Shown here: positions 23,401-33,694 of the stretch, one piece after another
Numbering within the stretch: position 1 is the first letter of the stretch
Layout of the letters: every line of letters begins with the position of its first letter
Origin: Saccoglossus kowalevskii
Lineage: Eukaryota; Hemichordata; Enteropneusta; Harrimaniidae
Direction of reading: 5' to 3'
Assembly: GCF_000003605.2 (NCBI RefSeq)
Contig: NW_003107589.1
Span: 341,987 to 390,173 of the forward strand
DNA length: 48,187 nt
The notes under the pieces: model-generated
What the model saw: only the letters and a program-made list of their open reading frames with translations
Database searches by the model: none
Told to the model about the DNA's origin: nothing
Translations under genes and position numbers: made by a program

Positions 23401-24200
23401 CACAACTGGCTAATTATCTACTCCAGATGGATGATGATATCCTTGTTCAAAGAAATTATGAACCAACTGTGAAGGTGTTTGATGGATGTGCTCTTCTACA
23501 CTGTATACCCTGGCCAAAGGTTGGTTACTGCAGCAACTCACAGACAGTTGGGGTTCCACTCTACGTAATTTCTGATAGTTACTAAGTCACTACAACAAAG
23601 GATCCTGTTTGCCCACGCCATGTCTGGTTGTGACACAACATCCATCTATGGTCATGGCAAGGTAAATATAATAAAACTCCTCCAGTCATCACAATGGCTA
23701 CGATCTGATGTACTGGTATTTGGAGACACATCAACACCAATCCAAGAGCTGTGTAATGTTGGAGAGACAATTGTCAAAATGTTATACAGTGGAAATATGA
23801 AAGCAATAAATGGTATAGATGAGCTCTGATATCTTCAAAATATACTCCTGTTGAGCGTATGCCTCCTACAAGCAGAGCCTGCTACTTTCACAGCCTATGT
23901 GTGCACCACCAGGTGACTACATGGAAGCATCTTGAAACTGTGTTAAATAACAAAGATTATGGGTTTAAGTTACAGGATGGCTCCGTTTCACCTATTATTA
24001 CAGATATTGCAGCTGCATCACCAGAACTTCTTTCAACAGATGTTCATGCAGGACTAGTGTGCACTTATGTTCATCGTGTGGATGTTCAAAAAGGGACTCC
24101 CTTGGCACAATGCGACAATAGCTCACCAACAAGCTACTTGACAGGCGATATTGATAATGATGATGACAAAGACATTGAAGATCCAGCGTAAGAAGATTCT
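20481..24200 (+). pseudogene. Decayed copy of a large uncharacterised multicopy invertebrate gene
   Basis: About 3.7 kb of plus-strand sequence reads as one intronless gene through changing frames. In order: THCLICADEL with DAKYHRTCMQFL (a Cys/His zinc-binding-like start); LSVGLFIHQSTRSRVLLDVL; TLTFDQPLYLKA (21993-22022); HLGGFQQLMSFL; GSGLDDLWATAYA; SRTGKLWVMF; RAERTGNW; DMLPYFAAAGH; WSGTWSDMTIEQSLMR; ELATVSPAFFQDDG; FDGCALLHCIPWPKVG; ILFAHAMSGCDTT (23602); PPTSRACYFHS. I remember this block order from large uncharacterised proteins present in many copies in sponge, cnidarian, mollusc and spider genomes; I know no family name. In relatives a PIN/FEN1-like nuclease-looking region sits between the last WPK block and GCDTT; here it is missing. 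In-frame stops include 20950, 22049, 22235 and 22583, and there are about seven frameshifts (for example near 20721, 21290, 21775, 22735, 22930). Long inverted arms flank it. Confidence 0.75.
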
Positions 24201-24726
24201 CTGGCAATCAGTAACAGGAACAGATCATCATCAAACTCACATTTATGAGTAATACTACTCTGAGTGCATGTATGATTTGAGCGGAGACATACTAGATTGG
24301 ATTTCTGGAATGTACCACAGCCTTTATCACATTTGTATTTTTCCATTGTTTTGCAGTACAGAAAATGTTCGGAATTGTGTAGTCATTAAATTAGGTTATT
24401 TACTTTTACAAAATGTGTGACTAAAGCACTAAAGTACATATGTTGTTGAGTTCATTAGCGTTCGAATTCATTTTTAGATGAATAAAGACCTAAACGTGTA
24501 CTATACTACATTTTGTTAACCAAAATAGCATTGTTTATACACGAGAAAACATAAGTTTCCCAGGGTTATATCTGGATTGAATGTTGTGTGCAATTCTGTG
24601 ACACCAATATATATACCAAACTAACTGTTGTTACTCTTTAGATTATCAATAATAAACAAAACAAATGTTGTCGTGCTTGAAACAATGTGAACATTGTGTT
24701 TTATTTAATAAATATAATCACTATCT
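24201..24726. other. 3' flank of the multicopy gene
   Basis: No coding on the plus strand. A minus-strand frame at 24346-24134 starts YKCDKGCGTFQKSN and looks a little like a C2H2 finger, but it overlaps the gene's antisense and is not accepted. The rest is AT-rich and may be the inner part of the right arm. Confidence 0.35.
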
Positions 24727-25020
24727 GTTTCCATGGTAACAATGTGATAACATTTAGTATGTATGTAACTATGTTCATGAGTTCATTACCTTTAATTTGA
24801 TGTATAGCAATGAGATTTGTAGTTTGTTTTGAGACTCAAAATTGCGTTTTTTACACCTTTGACCACAAATTTGATTTTCACGTGCTTAAAAAACAACTTT
24901 CCCCAAAGTTGATTCGGATTGAATTTTTTTTACGGTTATAGAGCATCAACATATAGAGAATAAACAAAAATCATGTTTGTTATACAAAATGTATGGGTTC
25001 TCGTCAATTTCTACTGGACT
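24727..25020 (-). repeat. Right arm of the long diverged inverted repeat
   Basis: This is the reverse-complement partner of 19467-19756 (see the left arm for block matches). Beyond 25020 weaker similarity may continue to about 25210. There it meets a MITE-like end at 25216, so I cannot place the outer boundary or a target-site duplication. Confidence 0.75.
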
Positions 25021-25215
25021 ACTAGGACAAAACACCTTTTTTTTATTAAATTGTGCCCCTTGCAACAAAGTATATCTATGAACGCTATTGACTGACACTA
25101 CAGCTGTCCAAAGCATCAGTTTTAAAGTTGTTCTGATCTTGGAATGTACGAAGACTTTTTCACCATTTTCGCTAAGCAAGATCCTTCTTTTTTGCTGCTT
25201 TTATGCTCGTCTCCT

Positions 25216-25300
25216 TAGACTGGCAAAGTCAGCTTAGAATTTTTATCGTCATCGTGAAAACTAGCCTGACTGCGAAAGAAATCCCGACTGGACGCACCTG
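25216..25300 (+). mobile_element. Partial relative of the MITE at 34.8 kb
   Basis: TAGACTGGCAAAGTC (25216-25230) resembles the MITE end TAGACTGGCGCAGTC. GCGAAAGAAATCCCGACTGG (25272-25291) resembles the inner edge of its arm, GCGCGAAATCACCCCGACTGG. A CCTGCAGG follows in this copy and CTGCAGG in the MITE. The matching right end is not seen, so this is a divergent or broken copy. Confidence 0.5.
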
Positions 25301-25817
25301 CAGGCAATCCCCTGCGTTGGAAAAACACTCTGGTGGTTATGCTAATTAAAGTTGTTGACTAGCACTGGCAACAACTCAGAGTGCAGCTCCGATGTTTGAA
25401 TCCATTTCCGTTGTCATTTTTGAGAGTGAAACTAAACCCCAGCCCTACTACCACCATTATTCAAATCTACACCACACTACATTACAACAGTTTACCCTGT
25501 GTTAGCTACATCGGCAGAACATTCACATGTTTCTGTGAATAGTTCGCCATTTGCATTGTTACCCAACCTTTAAGGTAGCAGCCTACTCATCGTTTTCGTC
25601 GATTGCGCATGTTTGTGCGCAATTAAAAGGCGTAAAATGGCAGCTTTTACGACATTTTTGTAAATAAATATGCCGACAAACAACATGGACCTTCTTTTTT
25701 TAATTATACATTAATGGTAGTTTTATGAGTATAGTATATTATTTTTTGACACATTAATATAACACTGCAACATTTAAATATACATGGGCTGCATGGGTTT
25801 GGAATAGTTCAATAAAT
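25301..25817. other. Non-coding stretch
   Basis: No gene recognised. It may include the interior of the broken MITE relative. Confidence 0.3.
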
Positions 25818-26305
25818 GTGCACTTGTATTATAACTATTTGTTCCATCTGGTTCCGACAAAAAATGCAGGAATGGTAGCGATCGGAGCTTATCTACAAAC
25901 TCAGAATATGCATGTGAAGCTGGTAAAATCCTGGGTGAAACACGTTTTTGAAGCGTGTATCACGTTAGAACACAATTACCGCCGCACAATTTCCAAGCAC
26001 ATAGAGCTACTTTCCCTACTGTACACGTTAAGGAAGAAATTGTGCACACAAAAGACGTCGATAATCATGATGACGATGTATTCGGCCAAATTGATTTTGA
26101 CGATGAGTGTGAAAAGTCCCTAGTTTACAACAGGGTTGTTTCTACGAAAATGAACAGGGGGAGAATTAAAAAAAAAAACAGGAGAGCTAGCATGGCCGTA
26201 GGCCCGGCACGTGCCCGAAGGCACGTGGGAGAGTATGAGAGAGGGTTCCCCCCTCTCGCCGTAGACGATTTAGTGAATGGAAGTGTAAATGGTGTGATCT
26301 GGTGA
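25818..26305 (+). CDS. Unassigned coding-like region
   Basis: Two overlapping plus-strand frames occur (25818-26123 and 25955-26305). The second is acidic then very basic: DDDVFGQIDFDDECEKSL followed by KMNRGRIKKKNRRASMAVG and ARARRHVGEYERGFPPLAVD. GC content rises near 26200. This could be an exon of a host gene or a transposon linker. No domain is recognised and the start is uncertain. Confidence 0.3.
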
Positions 26306-26479
26306 TAGCTGAGAAGAAAAACACTGGTTTAACAATTTTTTATCAACAAATGATGGCTTTTCCCTTTTTTGTAACAGCATAGGGTAAGAAGTATGAGATG
26401 TCGGTTATAATTCATATGATATTTAACTAAACTACCAATCTTACTCTGTATACAAGTTATTTTATTTAATCACTTTCAC

Positions 26480-28321
26480 TATCACTACATGTATCATATT
26501 TGATTTCTTCGGTCAAAAGCTTTCAAACCTCCACTGCTTTGAGAATTTCTCTTCTTCTTTCAGAATCCTCATTGTCATGGATGGGTAGCTTCATTCATTG
26601 TTTTACTGACATCCAATTTCCAACAGTTGCTTTAATTATGGCATTACAATCATCTGAGAAAATTGGAGGACCATTTATAGATATCTGCATCAAAGCCTGC
26701 AGCAAATCCTCATTCATTCTACTCCGCATTCTGGTTTTGATCAAGCGAACTCTGCTTGCCCCCCTTTCTGGCCAAGCATTGGAAACTGGGATTGACAAAA
26801 TGCCTCGCATACTTTGGCTAATTCAGTGTAGTTATAGGAATGTCTCATAGATAACAACTTTACAGCACACCATTCAGTTGGTGTTTGGTGAGGCAGCTTC
26901 CCTGGCAAATCTTGCTTCCATACATCCATGTCATATTTAAATTTGTTCCACTCAGCCAATAACTGCTTGGCCTAAACATTGATAGCCTCCAGACCATAGT
27001 CCTGGAAACCTGGACTTCCTACAGATGGCAATGCTGTTGGATCAAAGATGGAAAAGCTCTGAAGTACTGATTGTAGCCTGTTGTCAATATTTTGGGCAAG
27101 TGCTGTGATGTAATTTCTTAATTTAGTATGCAGGTGAGTTATCTGGGTTTCTGTATATTTTATTTCTTGACAAACCAGTTCCAACCTACCACCAGGAGAC
27201 AGGTCTTTCTTTAGGGATACAAGTGGTAACAAATCGTCCAGGATACTAAATAATCTGTCCTTTGTTCTGGTTACAGTTGGAGATATAGCAGCAAAATTTA
27301 AAGTACCATACTGGAATGTTTTGCTCAGTTCTGAGAGAATAGGCAAGACATAGTGCAAAATATATACATTTCCAAGAAATCTAATGTTCTTCATCTTTTT
27401 CAGCAAGCCATATGCTGTAGGATCTAAAGTATACAGAATTGCTATATAACCCTCAAATACAGACTCTATGGCAGAGTCAAATGACAGCCACCATGTCTTG
27501 CAGGCTTTCTTTAGTTTTTTTTTATTGTGGAGCGTGACTCTACACTAGATAATTTTATGGCATGTAATTCTTCTTGTGTCTTTAGAAACTGAGCCATCTT
27601 CTTTGGTGAATTTTCAAACATCTTCCATAACTGGGTGACTATCAATTCAACCTCTTGAATATATTTCAGACTTACAATAGTATCAGTGCATGCGAGTGCC
27701 AAACGATGGCACACACAATGAACAAACACTATATGAGAATTAATAGCCTTCAGTTTTGCAGCTAATCCATTTTTCTTGCCCAACATCATACTCGCTCCAT
27801 CAGAAACCATACCTTTCATTTTTTTCACATCAAGATTTAATTCTTCTAACTTATTACAAAGGCAAGCACATAGTGTCTTGGCATCAGCTGAGTCAGATTC
27901 CGAGAGTACATTCTTAATGAAAAGGAATGCCGTCTCCACTGATCCCTTGATTGGGTTGAATAATTGTATAAATGAAATCATCTGTTCAACAACTGAAATA
28001 TCAGTCATGTCATCAACAAGAATTCCATAGCAACCAACTTGACATACAATTTTCAGTATGCTATCCATTATCGCCTGTGCAATTGCAAGGCACATTTCTC
28101 TCACTGAAGCAGGAGCACTATAAGTAAAATATTTTAAATCAGAGGCACCCAGCTTCTCAATTAGTTGTATGAGGGATAGAGCTTTTCTGTTGGCCACACT
28201 TTCTTTTGCTAGCCAATAAAGAGCTGTGAAGACTTTTTCCAGGACATTTCACTCTTTCTTTCTCATTAGATACTTTGCAGAATAGTTCAGTTGTTACAGC
28301 TGTCTGGTGTTTTTTACTTTT
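26480..28321 (-). pseudogene. hAT-type transposase (ZNF862-like group), mildly decayed
   Basis: From the gap edge inward the minus strand reads, after a TGA near 28251, LEKVFTALYWLAKESVANRK, then GCYGILVDDMTDISVVEQM (first acidic block), KMKGMVSDGASMMLGKKNG (second), and HIVFVHCVCHRLALACTD. A single-base slip in an A9 run near 27515 shifts frame to KKACKTWWLSFDSAIESVF. The frame then stays open to TAG 26970-26972, continues as AKQLLAEWNKFKYD..., and shifts near 26800 to the hAT C-terminal dimerisation block: SIPVSNAWPERGASRVRLIK and MRSRMNEDLLQALMQISING. The catalytic first and second Asp are present. The N-terminal zinc finger is lost in the gap. Four lesions in about 1.8 kb make it the least damaged transposase here. 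Confidence 0.85.
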
Positions 28322-28535
28322 NNNNNNNNNNNNNNNNNNNNNNNNNNNNNNNNNNNNNNNNNNNNNNNNNNNNNNNNNNNNNNNNNNNNNNNNNNNNNNN
28401 NNNNNNNNNNNNNNNNNNNNNNNNNNNNNNNNNNNNNNNNNNNNNNNNNNNNNNNNNNNNNNNNNNNNNNNNNNNNNNNNNNNNNNNNNNNNNNNNNNNN
28501 NNNNNNNNNNNNNNNNNNNNNNNNNNNNNNNNNNN
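28322..28535. other. Assembly gap (214 N)
   Basis: A run of N inside or next to the 5' part of the hAT transposase. Open frames crossing it are artefacts. Confidence 1.
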
Positions 28536-28700
28536 GGGATTGACAATCTCTGTCACTTGTGGTAATGATGTATCTTATCTTCATCTACACCAGGGAATAT
28601 TTCACTTAACATCATGTTTGCTTGTTCAGGTGACTGGGCTGGGCAGCTCTGCACTTTAACCCCGACTGACCATGCTTTGCCTCTGCCTCACAGATACTTT
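28536..28700 (-). pseudogene. Possible 5' part of the hAT gene
   Basis: The minus strand here reads GVKVQSCPAQSPEQANMMLS followed by EIFPGVDEDKIHHYHK and a stop. It is protein-like and in the right orientation to be the upstream portion of the hAT transposase beyond the gap. I do not recognise it specifically. Confidence 0.3.
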
Positions 28701-30550
28701 GACCAGGGTTTGATTCACCATCACTACATTCATGCTCTAGAAATAAAATTGTAAAAATGATGCTTAAAATTTTATCTAATTTCATCTTTCAGTACCAAGT
28801 TGGATATGGAAGTATAGGCTACTATATTCAGAATGAGGTATTCATTAAATGGATGTACACATCACATTGAGATGCAAGACTTACGTATGATATCTACAAC
28901 AGTATACATACCAGTACTAATAAAAGAAGGTCCAGTTGCTAATGCATCACCATTATCTATATCATTTATCACTGTTAGACATTCGAATTCTTGAAAATAA
29001 ATAAATAGATCTGTAATTTTTTTGTAAATTAATACATAGTAAATTAGTAAATATAAATATTAGTGTTATTGTGAAATATAAAATAAAATAAATTTGGAAG
29101 AAAGTTACGTTTATTTACATAAACACTCATCACTTGCTTAAAAAATATTTTTGCCACAATAACAGTAACCACTGGCCATGTGGCATAATATGTAAACCAT
29201 GATCTGAAACGTTAACAGTACACAAAATTACAAAAAAATATATACATGCAGTGTGCTCTATATATTTTAGTGTTTGATTACCACAACAAATAGAAATACT
29301 CTGAATTACTACAACAACACAAAAATAAGGAAATTAAATAAAAATATATAATTCCTAACAATGTATTATCATGGCATGCACAAGTGTAATAGGTGATATC
29401 CACAGTCACTGATCTGACAACCATTACAAATCACGATCGTGCAGTCGGCACATGGCTACAGAAACTTTTATTGAAATTATGAAGTATGAAAACACAAAAA
29501 ATGAGAAATTAAACTAAGAATATATATATATTTGACAATTTTAGTTTACACAGATCCCGGACACGGACGAACAGGGTGGATAAACGATGTTTACATGCAC
29601 TGACTGTGACAAAACTCTCATCTCGATCTATCATCAACTCACCCATTTTATTTATTGCTATTATGCAATCAGGCATTACAAAAACCATTATCAAAAACGG
29701 CAACAAGTCATGTTATTTTTTATAAAAAAATTAATTTACCTTCATTCCGTGTTTTTTTATCATTCCACAATCAAAGAGTGATCGCTGATCGCTTGCTGGG
29801 TAGCGCCATGTTTTTTCAATGTACTAAATATAGGTCATACGTCACATGACCAATCAAAACGTTGCTTACAAACCAAATTTTGGTTCGACGAATCACAGGG
29901 CGCGTTTTAATCCACATGGTTTACTTCCTACGTTCAGATGTCCTTTTAACACGGCAAAATCGTGTTCGCTACGAGTACGCGTTTTTGGTATGTATCTATC
30001 ACTTATTTTTATTAATATTACTCGTCTAATTTCTATGAAATTTGTTATTATTCATTGCATTTTCATTAATCGTCAAATTCCCCCAATTTCCGGGTCACAC
30101 TTACAGCCGGCGAAATTATCACAGCCGTATGATTTCGCCGGCTGCCGGCTTCTAATGACAGCCCTGTTACAATGAAAAGAGGGTAGGCGGATTGTAGAAT
30201 AGGGTGTTTAGTTGATAATCTTTCAAAAAGGTTGCAAAACGTGTGTATATCCTTTAAATGTAAATGTGTAGGAGAAACCAAACACGGTTTAGGCAGGTGG
30301 CTGCACATTATTTGCAGGAATCCATTGTGTCCACACCATTAATTATTTACCTCTTGGTAAACAACATGGAAGGATTTGGGATGTAAACAGTTAATATGCT
30401 TCAGGTAGGAGTCAGTTAAAATATTATTTAATTGTTCCTCAACTTTTAATTATTTTAATGTTTACATAATTTTTAAAATTGTATTATTGATTTGTTATAT
30501 TAACTTCTGTTATATTGAGAGGTCTTTGACAATTGAATGATTAGGGTTAT
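28701..30550. other. Non-coding, AT-rich, with one short palindrome
   Basis: No gene supported. Around 29840-29900 there is CACATGACCAATC, an E-box next to a CCAAT sequence, which could be promoter-like. A 12-bp palindrome arm pair lies at 30105-30143. Confidence 0.35.
30105..30143. repeat. Short inverted repeat, 12-bp arms
   Basis: AGCCGGCGAAAT (30105-30116) and ATTTCGCCGGCT (30132-30143) are perfect inverted repeats with a 15-base loop. The GC-rich arms stand out from AT-rich surroundings. It may form a hairpin or be the remnant of a small foldback element. Confidence 0.7.
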
Positions 30551-30553
30551 CCC

Positions 30554-31975
30554 AGAGAACTTTCTCAGCAGCCAGAGCTTTTCAGATTGACAAGGAAAAC
30601 TCTAAATGTCATGCTGAAAGTCAATCAAGAGATGCCAAGAAACGACGCCTTGAATTAAGAGAACATAACATGTATGACCATGACGCACGAGACACATACT
30701 CGACGAGCATTCAAATTTCAAAATGTAATAATTATTACGATTTTTTTTTTCAAAAGCATGATTTAAATAGAAGTGCACTTGTAAAGAAAAAAAAATATTC
30801 ATCTACCTAACCGCTTGCTACTGTAATTTGTGCACAATGTGTTTCCATGATTTATACATGTTGACAAACATATACGAATTAATATAAATATAATCAAACA
30901 ATATAAAGTAAGATCTTCAGTTCATTTGTTACATTTTCAACCATCCGTGACATTGACTATATTCCTGCAGCGCAGCTTCTTCCAATTCTTCAACCAGTTA
31001 AAAAGTCATTAGTTCCTTGGGTTTATTTTGATTTGGAAACCACTGATCTGAGTAAGTTATTCATAGTTTTTAATTGTCATGCGTTTTACACTTGCTGTAT
31101 ACATAGCTATGGGTCCCATATCAAACACGGTGTGATGCAATGACTATCTAGCTTTATTATTTATTAAGGCATGACTGTCTTTTATAGAAATTTATAAAAT
31201 ATTTATTCAGACGTAAATTCATAAAACATTTATAAATATTTTATATATTAAACACATTTATGCCTTCATGAAATTCATACTATACAATGGATTATCAAAA
31301 ATAAGTCTTATTTACCGTATCTGCTCTATTAGAAGTACAGTTACAAATGAAGTACACATAAAATAAAAATTGCAGTTATTGTATGTTGGATCATTAAAAT
31401 ATGAATTATTTTGTGTTGGGGGAGGGGTGATTTACATATTAAGCAATTGTGCTACTGACACTATAGCAAATATGGTGTTTATAATTATAACGCCTTTAAC
31501 ATATCACACATGAGGACATATCATATTCGTCATAAATCTTATCAAGGCATTCTGTTTGTTCTTGCAGGTCGCACATCACATATCTTACAGTTGGCTGCCA
31601 TTGGTCCGTCTTGTCAGCTGGATTTATATAGAAAACCAAAAAAATTGTCCTGAAGCATCTGCAATCAAAAAATGAGACAACTGCTGAATGTATTCCAATT
31701 AAAGAGGCTTTAAAAAAAATTGTTGAGTTTCTTTCTTCAAGTGAAACTATTTTAATAGGCCACAATATTAGAAGTTTTGACTCGTGTTCTATTTAACGCA
31801 GTGGTTTCTAATAAGATGGAAGATAGTTTTGGAAGCCTTACTAAAGACTTATTTTTAAGCAATCACACCCTGGTTGTCAAAGTTATAAACAGGAGAATTT
31901 GGTATCACAATTCACAGGATGTAAATATAATGCCCATGATGCAATTGCATATGTCCAATCACTAAATCTCTGATA
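30554..31975 (+). pseudogene. Split DEDDh 3'-5' exonuclease-like gene, decayed
   Basis: An upstream exon (about 30554-30720) reads SQSRDAKKRRLELREHNM. A second exon (30971-31051, after TTCCTGCAG) gives QLLPILQPVKKSLVPWVYFD and ends at LETTDL with donor A|GTAAGT. The third starts at 31568 after CTTGCAG and completes the split Ser codon, giving RTSHILQLAAIG. Frameshifts near 31640, 31781 and 31875 follow, with ILIGHNIRSFDS, then RVLFNAVVSN, then KYNAHDAIAYVQSLN before TGA at 31974. The FDLET start, the N.xSFD block and the HDAIA block fit the ExoX/PML-exonuclease-like branch of DEDDh nucleases, which remove nucleotides from 3' ends. The position that should be the last Asp (HDAIAD) is Tyr here. 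The intron phases match, so it descends from a genuine spliced gene. Confidence 0.75.
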
Positions 31976-32409
31976 CAGATTGTGCCATTAGTAGTGACCC
32001 ACGATCTAATTTGACACGAAGCACCACAACATGACGTTCACGTACAATTTCGTATGCAAAATGAGCACAGAGTACATTTTGTCATGATATTGCTCGGTCA
32101 AGTTTTGCCGTGACCTAGTTTCGGGCCAAATTGATACGTATATATCTGATAAAAATGCACATTTACACATTCTTGTGTGTTTAACTAGACCTGCATAGTT
32201 TTGAATTCTTTTTAGTTTGTCAACAAAATAGACGATAACCTGTGGCTGCGAAAGAAATCTTGAGCAGTTTTATAATTCTTATTTTCTCTACCCGACGTCT
32301 GTGAACGACCTCAATCCAATTTTCAAAATTGCGTGGAACCTAGTTGATACTTTGTAGCAAGTTTTACTATAAATGTGAACAGTGTCGCCACTGATGTCGT
32401 TCTTTCGTC
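31976..32409. other. Non-coding stretch
   Basis: No gene is recognised between the exonuclease relic and the next element. Confidence 0.35.
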
Positions 32410-33694
32410 GTTGGGATCCGTGGTACATCGTGGCATGGCCATTCCAGGATGTAAACTCGTTCTTACAATTAAATAAATACAACATTGGTGTATTAGGCCC
32501 ATTTTATATGATATTTCAATCGTGTGCATGCGACGCAAAACATAAGGGCCTGGCGTAGAATTGGAAATTACTGCAAATAAACAAATGTCCAATTCGGGAA
32601 CAGGATAAGTTTTTTTGTTTTTTTAGCCAATCAGAATTCATCTTCCGAGCCAGTGCAGATCAGCCGTATATTTGGTTATTGATGAAATAGTAGGGCGCCA
32701 CCAGACGGTCTGGCTTAGCAAGTGCGTCGTGCTTCTTCCATGAAGTTGACGCTGATTGTGCACAAAGGAAGCCGCTCATCCCGCCATTGGATGACGGCAC
32801 ATCGTGTATGTGGTGTTTACAAAGGACGTGGAAATGATCCGTGGTACATCGTGATCAATAATAAAATGATTGGTTGTCCAACTGTGGGCGTGTCTTTTAT
32901 TTCTGTGCTAAATGTACAACACCAAAGTCCCGCCATTTATTTTTCATGGTTGTTCGACCATAGTCATCTGCACCAGTATCACTATCACGAGTTTTAAGTT
33001 TGGTTTACTATGTTGGCCGCTCGACACCACCGCCTCTCTCTAGGTAGCGACGCCCAACTCGGCGTCCCGGGGAAGAAATCTACTCACCACGCCACGCCAC
33101 CTCGACACCTCTCCTTCCCGGAAACATGCTTTTCAATACACATGGAGGTAAAAAGAGATTTTACCTTCATGCAATACGAGACTGATTTCTCTATAAGTTC
33201 GGCCATTTAAAATCATATTCTGGACAAGATTTTTATCAATTAAATGGTCGGCTTCCATTGCTGTTCCAAATTATTCAGAAAATGGCAGCGAAAAAAACGC
33301 GCAAATTCATTTACCGCCACTTTACAGCGGTTTTCACACCTACACCAGTTAATTCCGTTACCCAACAGCTGAAGCAATTTCACATCAACCAGACACGCCC
33401 CAAAACAGATAACGAGATTTGACAGGATTGGCCAATGCGCATGCGTATAAAACAGCTGGTACTAATATCCTAATAACTTATTTTGCACTCGTACAATGCA
33501 AAATACATATTTGATTAGGTTGGTTGGCCATCAAGTACCATCCTATGGCACCAATTCATATATCACCAATACCATAGTACAGAGTTATGTTAACAACGAG
33601 TCAAAAATAAGACTAATATACTAAATTTGTATTTAATTAATTGTAAGGATGAGATTACATTGTGAAATGGCCACGATGTACCACGGATCGTTGG
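32410..33694. mobile_element. Non-autonomous TIR element, about 1.28 kb
   Basis: GATCCGTGGTACATCGTGGC at 32415-32434 is repeated exactly in inverted orientation at 33670-33689 (20/20). Both ends are flanked by GTTGG (32410-32414 and 33690-33694), which fits a 5-bp target-site duplication. After the TIR the left arm reads ATGGCCATT and the right CCATT or CATTT, so some subterminal similarity continues. An 18-base third copy sits inside at 32836-32853 in the same direction as the left end. The interior has a GC-rich patch (about 33010-33125) and no recognisable transposase. The superfamily is undetermined; 5-bp duplications fit few DNA-transposon groups. Confidence 0.7.

Larger units (their letters stand above)
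9972..24740. promoter_or_regulatory. Recurrent X-box-like palindromes (9972, 16893, 19743, 24727)
   Basis: GTTACCATGGTAAC occurs exactly at 9972-9985 and 19743-19756. Near copies are GTTGCCATGGTAAT (16893-16906) and GTTTCCATGGTAAC (24727-24740). The form matches the RFX X-box inverted-repeat consensus. The last two sites are at matching positions in the two inverted arms. The first two share the preceding TTTGAG, so they may be parts of repeats as well. RFX binding is inference. Confidence 0.5.

Noticed and set aside
24134-24346. C2H2-like zinc finger on the minus strand
   Set aside because: The Cys/His spacing is irregular, it overlaps the antisense of the multicopy gene's end, and no second finger follows.
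28157-28659. Open frames across the second N run
   Set aside because: They exist only because N is read as open sequence; the gap is 28322-28535.
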